From NCBI GenBank assembly GCA_039636795.1, contig CP143430.1:1054001-1118000 (forward strand): a DNA stretch of 64,000 nt. The letters are read 5' to 3'. Positions 59,657 to 64,000 of the stretch are shown piece by piece. Within the stretch, counting starts at the first letter, position 1; each line of letters begins with the position of its first letter. The notes under the pieces were generated by a model, which ran no database searches, had not been told where the DNA came from, and was given only the letters and a program-made list of their open reading frames with translations. This DNA is from Micrococcaceae bacterium Sec5.1. Its GTDB lineage: Bacteria > Actinomycetota > Actinomycetes > Actinomycetales > Micrococcaceae. A program made the translations under genes and the position numbers.

Positions 59657-61060
59657 ATGTCAAGCAACAACTACTACGACGTGACCACGTGGCCGGTCGG
59701 CAATCCGTCCGAGGACGTCGGTGAAGTGATCAACAGCATCATCGCCGACGTCAAGGCCCGGCAGGCAGCCAGTGATGTGAACAACGGAGGAAAGCCGGGA
59801 GCGGTGATCTACCTTCCGCCCGGCGACTACCACCTCCGTACGCAGGTGCTGATCGATATCAGCTTCCTCAGGATCGAGGGTTCGGGGCACGGCTTTACGT
59901 CTTCGAGCATCCGGTTCAACGTTCCCGAAGACGAATGGGCTGATCTGCATGAGCTGTGGCCCGGAGGAAGTCGCATCATTGTCGATCTTCCACTCGGTGT
60001 GGACGGGGAGAGCCCAGAGGGCGCGGACGAAGCCAAGGGAGCTGCGTTCTACGTTGAGCGAAGCGGGAGCCCCCGTATCAGCTCAGTGGAGTTCTCCAAC
60101 TTCTGCATCGACGGCTTGCACTTCACCCCGGACGGCTCGGGGCTGCCGCCAGAGAACACGTATGTGAATGGCAAGACCGGCATCTATGTGGCGAGCGCCA
60201 ATGATTCATTCCGCGTCACTGGGATGGGTTTCATCTACCTGGAGAACGCCCTCACGATCCACAACGCTGACGCGCTTTCCATTCACGATAACTTCATTGC
60301 TGAGTGCGGGAGCTGTATTGAGCTGCGTGGCTGGGGACAGGCGTCAAAGATTACCGACAATTTGATCGGAGCAGGTTTCAAGGGCCACTCGATCTATGCC
60401 AAGAGCCATGGCGGGCTCTTGATAACCGCGAACAACATCTTCCCCAGGGGTGCCAGCAGCATCCATTTGGACGGCGTCACGCGTTCAAGCGTCACCAACA
60501 ACCGGCTGCATTCGTTCTACCCCGGGATGGTGGTTCTCGCAGCGAACAGTTCCGAGAACCTCGTGGCGACGAACCACTTCCTGCGTGACCATGAGCCTTG
60601 GACACCCTTCCTGGGAGTCGATAACGGGCTGGACGATCTTTACGGGCTTCTCTGCGTGAGCGGGAGCAACAACTCTGTGGTGGGCAACCACTTCTCCGAG
60701 GTCATCGACGCAGAGAGCATCCGTCCCTCAGGTGCGACGCCGGTCATCATCCGGTTGCTGGAGGGGGCTGGAAACTTCGTCTCCAACAACCACGTGGTGG
60801 CGATGGACGTTCACGCCACGTCCAGTGATTCCTGCTTCTCCGCCCAGGTGGACGCCCTGCTGACTACGGGCGCTTCTGACGGGCTCGCCGTTACGGCCGT
60901 CCTGGTCGATGCCGAATCTGCCCGGAATACGATCCTTGATTCCGGAACTGACGCCCAGGTCATTGCAGATAGGGCTGTTAACGCTTTGAGGGCTACACCG
61001 ACAATCGGTTTCGAGGCGGCACATGTTGATTCGATCTCAGGATCAGCACCAACATCATGA
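59657..61060 (+). CDS. Cytoplasmic GH91 difructose-anhydride III hydrolase (DFA-IIIase-like)
   Basis: 467 residues from ATG 59657; the frame is open upstream, but that part overlaps the permease gene. No signal peptide: it starts MSSNNYYDVTTWPVGNPSED. Beta-helix GH91, with catalytic Asp205 and Glu216 in DALSIHDNFIAECGS, within two residues of the positions I recall for the Arthrobacter chlorophenolicus DFA-IIIase. It has a longer loop than the fructotransferase at about 90-130 and a C-terminal extension. Expected to open imported DFA III to inulobiose. Assignment as hydrolase over fructotransferase rests on cytoplasmic location and operon partners. Confidence 0.85.
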   Translation: MSSNNYYDVTTWPVGNPSEDVGEVINSIIADVKARQAASDVNNGGKPGAVIYLPPGDYHLRTQVLIDISFLRIEGSGHGFTSSSIRFNVPEDEWADLHELWPGGSRIIVDLPLGVDGESPEGADEAKGAAFYVERSGSPRISSVEFSNFCIDGLHFTPDGSGLPPENTYVNGKTGIYVASANDSFRVTGMGFIYLENALTIHNADALSIHDNFIAECGSCIELRGWGQASKITDNLIGAGFKGHSIYAKSHGGLLITANNIFPRGASSIHLDGVTRSSVTNNRLHSFYPGMVVLAANSSENLVATNHFLRDHEPWTPFLGVDNGLDDLYGLLCVSGSNNSVVGNHFSEVIDAESIRPSGATPVIIRLLEGAGNFVSNNHVVAMDVHATSSDSCFSAQVDALLTTGASDGLAVTAVLVDAESARNTILDSGTDAQVIADRAVNALRATPTIGFEAAHVDSISGSAPTS

Positions 61061-61075
61061 GGACGTGGGGAACCA

Positions 61076-62128
61076 ATGACGAATAGATCAGTGGGTATCA
61101 AGGATGTGGCGGCAGAGGCCGGGGTCTCTGTCACCACCGTCTCCCATGTCCTCAACGACGTCGCCTACGCCCGGGTTGGCGCAAGAACGAGGGAGCGGGT
61201 CCAGGAGGCTGCGCACCGCCTCGGATATGGTCCGAACCGCCTGGCCCAGGCCCTGCGGACACAACGTTCAGGGATGCTCGGGTTCATCAGCGAGGAAATC
61301 GCCACCACGCCGCATGCAGGCAGGATCATCCTGGGCGCAGAGGAAACTGCGAAACGCCGGGGCTACAACATCATGATCATCAACTCCACCAGCACCAGCT
61401 CCCAGGAGTCCAAGGAGAGCCAGGTGGCGGATCTGCTGGACCGGCAGGTGGATGGCATCCTGTACGCCACGATGTATCACCGGAAGCTGGCTGTCCCCAA
61501 GAACCTCGCGGGACTGCCTGCAGTCCTGGTGGACTCCGAAGACATCAGCCAAACTGTTTCCTCCGTCATCCCCGACGAAGTGGGCGGGGCAAGGTCCGCA
61601 GTGCAGACACTGATCGACGCCGGTCACACCCGGATCGGGATGCTCAACAACACCGACGACGTGCCCGCAACCCACTCCCGGTTGAGGGCTTTCAGGGAGA
61701 CGTTGGCAGACGCCGGGCTGCCGTTCCACGAAGAACTGGTCCAGTCCGAGATCTCGGAGATGCCCGGTGGCTACCAGGCGGCGCTGCGGATGCTGAAATC
61801 CGAGAGCCGGCCAACGGCCGTGTTCTGCTACAACGACCGTATGGCCATGGGCGCCTACCGGGCCGCTGCGGAACTTGGCCTGCGGATTCCGGATGACATC
61901 TCCTTCGTCGGTTTCGACAACCAGGAACTCATTGCCGAAAACCTTTACCCGGCGCTGACAACAGTCGCCCTGCCGCACTACGAAATGGGTGCCTGGGCAA
62001 CGGAAAACCTGATCGATGCCATCGAAGGGAAAACCGACTTGCAGCTGTTCGCCACCCACCCCACCGTTCTTCCATGCCCCATGGTTCTTCGCGATTCCGT
62101 CGCTTCCCTCCCGAAAGACCTCCGATGA
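61076..62128 (+). CDS. LacI-family regulator of the DFA III/fructan operon
   Basis: 350 residues. Helix-turn-helix VGIKDVAAEAGVSVTTVSHV, hinge RLGYGPNRLAQALRTQRSGM, then effector domain (PTAVFCYNDRMAMGAYRAAA; IPDDISFVGFDNQELIAENL). The stop overlaps the GH32 gene start (ATGA). The palindromes at 56108-56121 and 56233-56249 are its likely targets. Confidence 0.92.
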   Translation: MTNRSVGIKDVAAEAGVSVTTVSHVLNDVAYARVGARTRERVQEAAHRLGYGPNRLAQALRTQRSGMLGFISEEIATTPHAGRIILGAEETAKRRGYNIMIINSTSTSSQESKESQVADLLDRQVDGILYATMYHRKLAVPKNLAGLPAVLVDSEDISQTVSSVIPDEVGGARSAVQTLIDAGHTRIGMLNNTDDVPATHSRLRAFRETLADAGLPFHEELVQSEISEMPGGYQAALRMLKSESRPTAVFCYNDRMAMGAYRAAAELGLRIPDDISFVGFDNQELIAENLYPALTTVALPHYEMGAWATENLIDAIEGKTDLQLFATHPTVLPCPMVLRDSVASLPKDLR

Positions 62129-63657
62129 CTGAAACAACAACGCACCGTGCTGTTCCTGGCGAAGACGCCGCCTCAACGATGCGCCCAATACTTCACTACA
62201 CGGCCAAGAACACCTGGCTGAACGATCCCAACGGACTGGTTTGGTACAACGGCGTCTACCATCTCTTCTACCAAAACAACCCCTTCGACAACGTCTGGGG
62301 CAACATGTCCTGGGGGCACGCCACCTCGACTGACCTCCTGCACTGGACTGAACACCCGGTTGCCATCGCCTGCGACGAGGAAGAAGACGTCTTTTCCGGC
62401 AGCATCGTGGTGGACCACGGCAATACATCGGGATTCGGCACAGACGAAGAGCCGGCGTTGGTGGCCATCTACACGAGCGCCTTCAAGGAAGGCTCGGCGC
62501 ATCAGGGGACACAGGCCCAGTCCCTCGCGTTCTCCACGGATGGCGGCATGTCGTGGAGCAAATATGCAGGCAACCCGGTGCTTGGCCGCGGCTCGGCCCA
62601 TTTCCGGGATCCCAAGGTGTTCCGCTACGAGGGATCTGCCGGGTCCTGTTGGGTGATGGTGGCCGTGGAGGCCCAGCATCAGCAGGTTGTCATGTACCGC
62701 TCGGAGAACCTGAAGGACTGGGAATACCTGAGTACTTTCGGCCCCGCGAACTCGGCGGAAGGCGAATGGGAATGCCCGGACCTCTTCCCGCTGCCCGTCG
62801 ACGGCGACCCGGAGAACGTCAAGTGGGTCCTGGTGGTTAACGTCAATCCAGGTGCCGTGGCCGGTGGTTCCGGAGGACAGTACTTCGTGGGCCACTTCGA
62901 TGGCTTGCAGTTCACTGCCGATCCTGATTCGCTCGTTTCACCCGGTGCCGACGGAACCATGGATCTCAGGCAATGCCTCTGGCTCGACTGGGGGCGTGAC
63001 TACTACGCCGCGGTCTCTTTCAGCAATGTCCCGGAGAACCGCCGCATCATGATCGGCTGGATGAACAACTGGGACTATGCCAACTCCTTGCCAACGGCCC
63101 CGTGGCGCTCCGGCATGTCGCTTGCCCGCGAGGTTGAACTTGCAACCGTAGAGGGTTTGCCACGCCTGGTGCAGCGGCCTGTGCTTCCCCTGGAATCTGG
63201 AAAACCTGCCAGCATGCTCAAGGATGCCGAACTTCACGAATCCAAGGTGCAACTGCCCGACGCCGTGCCGGGGGCAGCCCAGCTGATCGAGGCTGAGATC
63301 CTGCCCGGCTCATGCCGGACCATTTCCTTCAGGCTGCTCGGTGCCCCGGATGGGAGCGCCGCGACAGTTCTCAGCTTTGACGCCGAGACGAGCCAGCTCA
63401 CTCTGGACCGCCGCAACTCCGGAAACACCGGCTTCCACGAAAAGTTCGCGTCGGCAGAGTCTGCGCCAGTGAAGCTCGACGGCGGCGTGCTGAGGCTGCG
63501 TATTATCGTGGACCAATCAGTGGAGGTCTTCGCCCAAGACGGCAGAGTTGTCCTGAGCGATCTTGTTTTTCCCCTGCCCGGGAGCTTCGGCACCGAGCTG
63601 CGCGTGGAAGGCGGCACCGCCGTTGTGCGGAAACTGGTGGTCACCGATCTGAACTAA
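62125..63657 (+). CDS. Cytoplasmic GH32 beta-fructofuranosidase
   Basis: 510 residues from ATG 62125, four-base overlap with the LacI gene. No signal peptide. Asp34 in WLNDPNG, RDP in HFRDPKVFRYEG (Asp162), and Glu216 in EWECPDLFPL; then the usual short link to LWLDWGRDYYAAVSF and a C-terminal beta-sandwich. Length normal for GH32. Close relative of the secreted copy at 51742-54330 (shared PGAVAGGSGGQYFVG), without its insert. Likely cleaves inulobiose or sucrose-like products to fructose. Confidence 0.93.
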   Translation: MTETTTHRAVPGEDAASTMRPILHYTAKNTWLNDPNGLVWYNGVYHLFYQNNPFDNVWGNMSWGHATSTDLLHWTEHPVAIACDEEEDVFSGSIVVDHGNTSGFGTDEEPALVAIYTSAFKEGSAHQGTQAQSLAFSTDGGMSWSKYAGNPVLGRGSAHFRDPKVFRYEGSAGSCWVMVAVEAQHQQVVMYRSENLKDWEYLSTFGPANSAEGEWECPDLFPLPVDGDPENVKWVLVVNVNPGAVAGGSGGQYFVGHFDGLQFTADPDSLVSPGADGTMDLRQCLWLDWGRDYYAAVSFSNVPENRRIMIGWMNNWDYANSLPTAPWRSGMSLAREVELATVEGLPRLVQRPVLPLESGKPASMLKDAELHESKVQLPDAVPGAAQLIEAEILPGSCRTISFRLLGAPDGSAATVLSFDAETSQLTLDRRNSGNTGFHEKFASAESAPVKLDGGVLRLRIIVDQSVEVFAQDGRVVLSDLVFPLPGSFGTELRVEGGTAVVRKLVVTDLN

Positions 63658-63739
63658 CGGCCACGTCCTAACAGACAGGGCTGGATCGGCTCTCCCCAGG
63701 GGGCTCTAGCGCTGGCCATCCGGTTCGAGGAGACTGTGG

Positions 63740-64000
63740 GTGTGGACGTTGAATTCCTCACGAACGGATCCTGACATGGCTGTCACCTCACCTTCCAACG
63801 TCACGGTCACCAGCATTTCCCTGACGATGGCCGATATTGGTCCCCTGAACCCCTTGCCGGTGGTGGCCGCGGAACTCGATCAGCCTTATACGGTGGGCGA
63901 GGGCGTGCCGGAAGAGCTCCAGGCGGCGGCCCGCTACGGAGTAGTGCCCAACGTGTTCCCGTACCTCATGCAGGACGGTTACAGCCGGGAGGCGGCACCC
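63740..64000 (+). CDS. Start of a DUF5107-like protein (3' truncated by window edge)
   Basis: 87 codons visible, open to the window end. GTG 63740 is preceded by GAGGAG seven bases upstream; an in-frame ATG at 63776 is the alternative. The reading TSISLTMADIGPLNPLPVVA followed by EELQAAARYGVVPNVFPYLM and QDGYSREAAP resembles the N-terminus of actinobacterial DUF5107 proteins as I recall them. Function unknown; location just after the fructan operon suggests carbohydrate metabolism. Confidence 0.6.
   Translation, partial: MWTLNSSRTDPDMAVTSPSNVTVTSISLTMADIGPLNPLPVVAAELDQPYTVGEGVPEELQAAARYGVVPNVFPYLMQDGYSREAAP

Overview
The window is high-GC actinobacterial chromosomal DNA. Gene content points to Micrococcaceae, most likely Arthrobacter or Paenarthrobacter: a corynebacterial-style iol cluster, GH91 inulin/DFA III enzymes of the kind described from Arthrobacter, an MbfA-type ferritin transporter, GTG/TTG starts and an LAETG-type cell-wall anchor. 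No tRNA, rRNA or CRISPR array was seen.

Layout. (1) 1-4.2 kb: the 3' part of the helicase gene pcrA, a sortase-anchored surface protein with a Ser-Ala-Pro repeat, and a lipoprotein. (2) 4.4-6.7 kb: sucCD followed by two strong hairpins. (3) 6.7-25.4 kb: a large inositol catabolic island. It holds a tautomerase, iolC, a Cgl0158-type barrel protein, iolD, iolA, iolE, iolG and iolH, then convergent iolB and a GntR regulator (iolR). Next come a three-gene ABC importer, a LacI regulator, and a second set of inositol-type dehydrogenase and isomerase genes. A shared 14-bp operator, consensus TTTGWCnnGACATA, recurs at seven places and ties the island together. (4) 25.4-27.3 kb: a tandemly duplicated module of mirrored 32-nt-period repeats around a hairpin, with an IS3-family element in one copy. 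(5) 27.3-35.5 kb: a large secreted PIG-L deacetylase-like protein, a glutamine amidotransferase, a LOG-like protein, twin membrane-anchored metzincin-like proteins, and a ferritin-like/VIT1 transporter.

(6) 35.8-43.5 kb: a small acidic protein, a sodium/solute symporter, an XRE-cupin regulator and an APC permease. These are followed by a translationally coupled guanidinobutyrase-type ureohydrolase and ThDP enzyme, together suggesting a 2-ketoarginine/4-guanidinobutyrate branch of arginine catabolism. (7) 43.7-51.7 kb: a MarR-controlled drug exporter with a coiled-coil tail, a heterodimeric ABC exporter, a thioesterase and cutC. (8) 51.7-63.7 kb: a fructan locus. A secreted GH32 fructanase and a GH91 inulin fructotransferase lie on the minus strand. 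Divergent from them is an operon of ABC sugar importer, cytoplasmic GH91 DFA-III hydrolase, LacI regulator and cytoplasmic GH32. The scheme fits inulin to DFA III outside the cell, import, then DFA III to inulobiose to fructose inside. (9) The window ends in the start of a DUF5107-like gene.

Most notable items: the nested repeat module, the inositol operator set including a site before a tautomerase gene, a Tat leader reading frame detached from the inulin fructotransferase, a ~325-residue insertion inside a GH32 catalytic fold, and the ureohydrolase/ThDP pair. Family names come from reading the proteins by eye, not from a database search.
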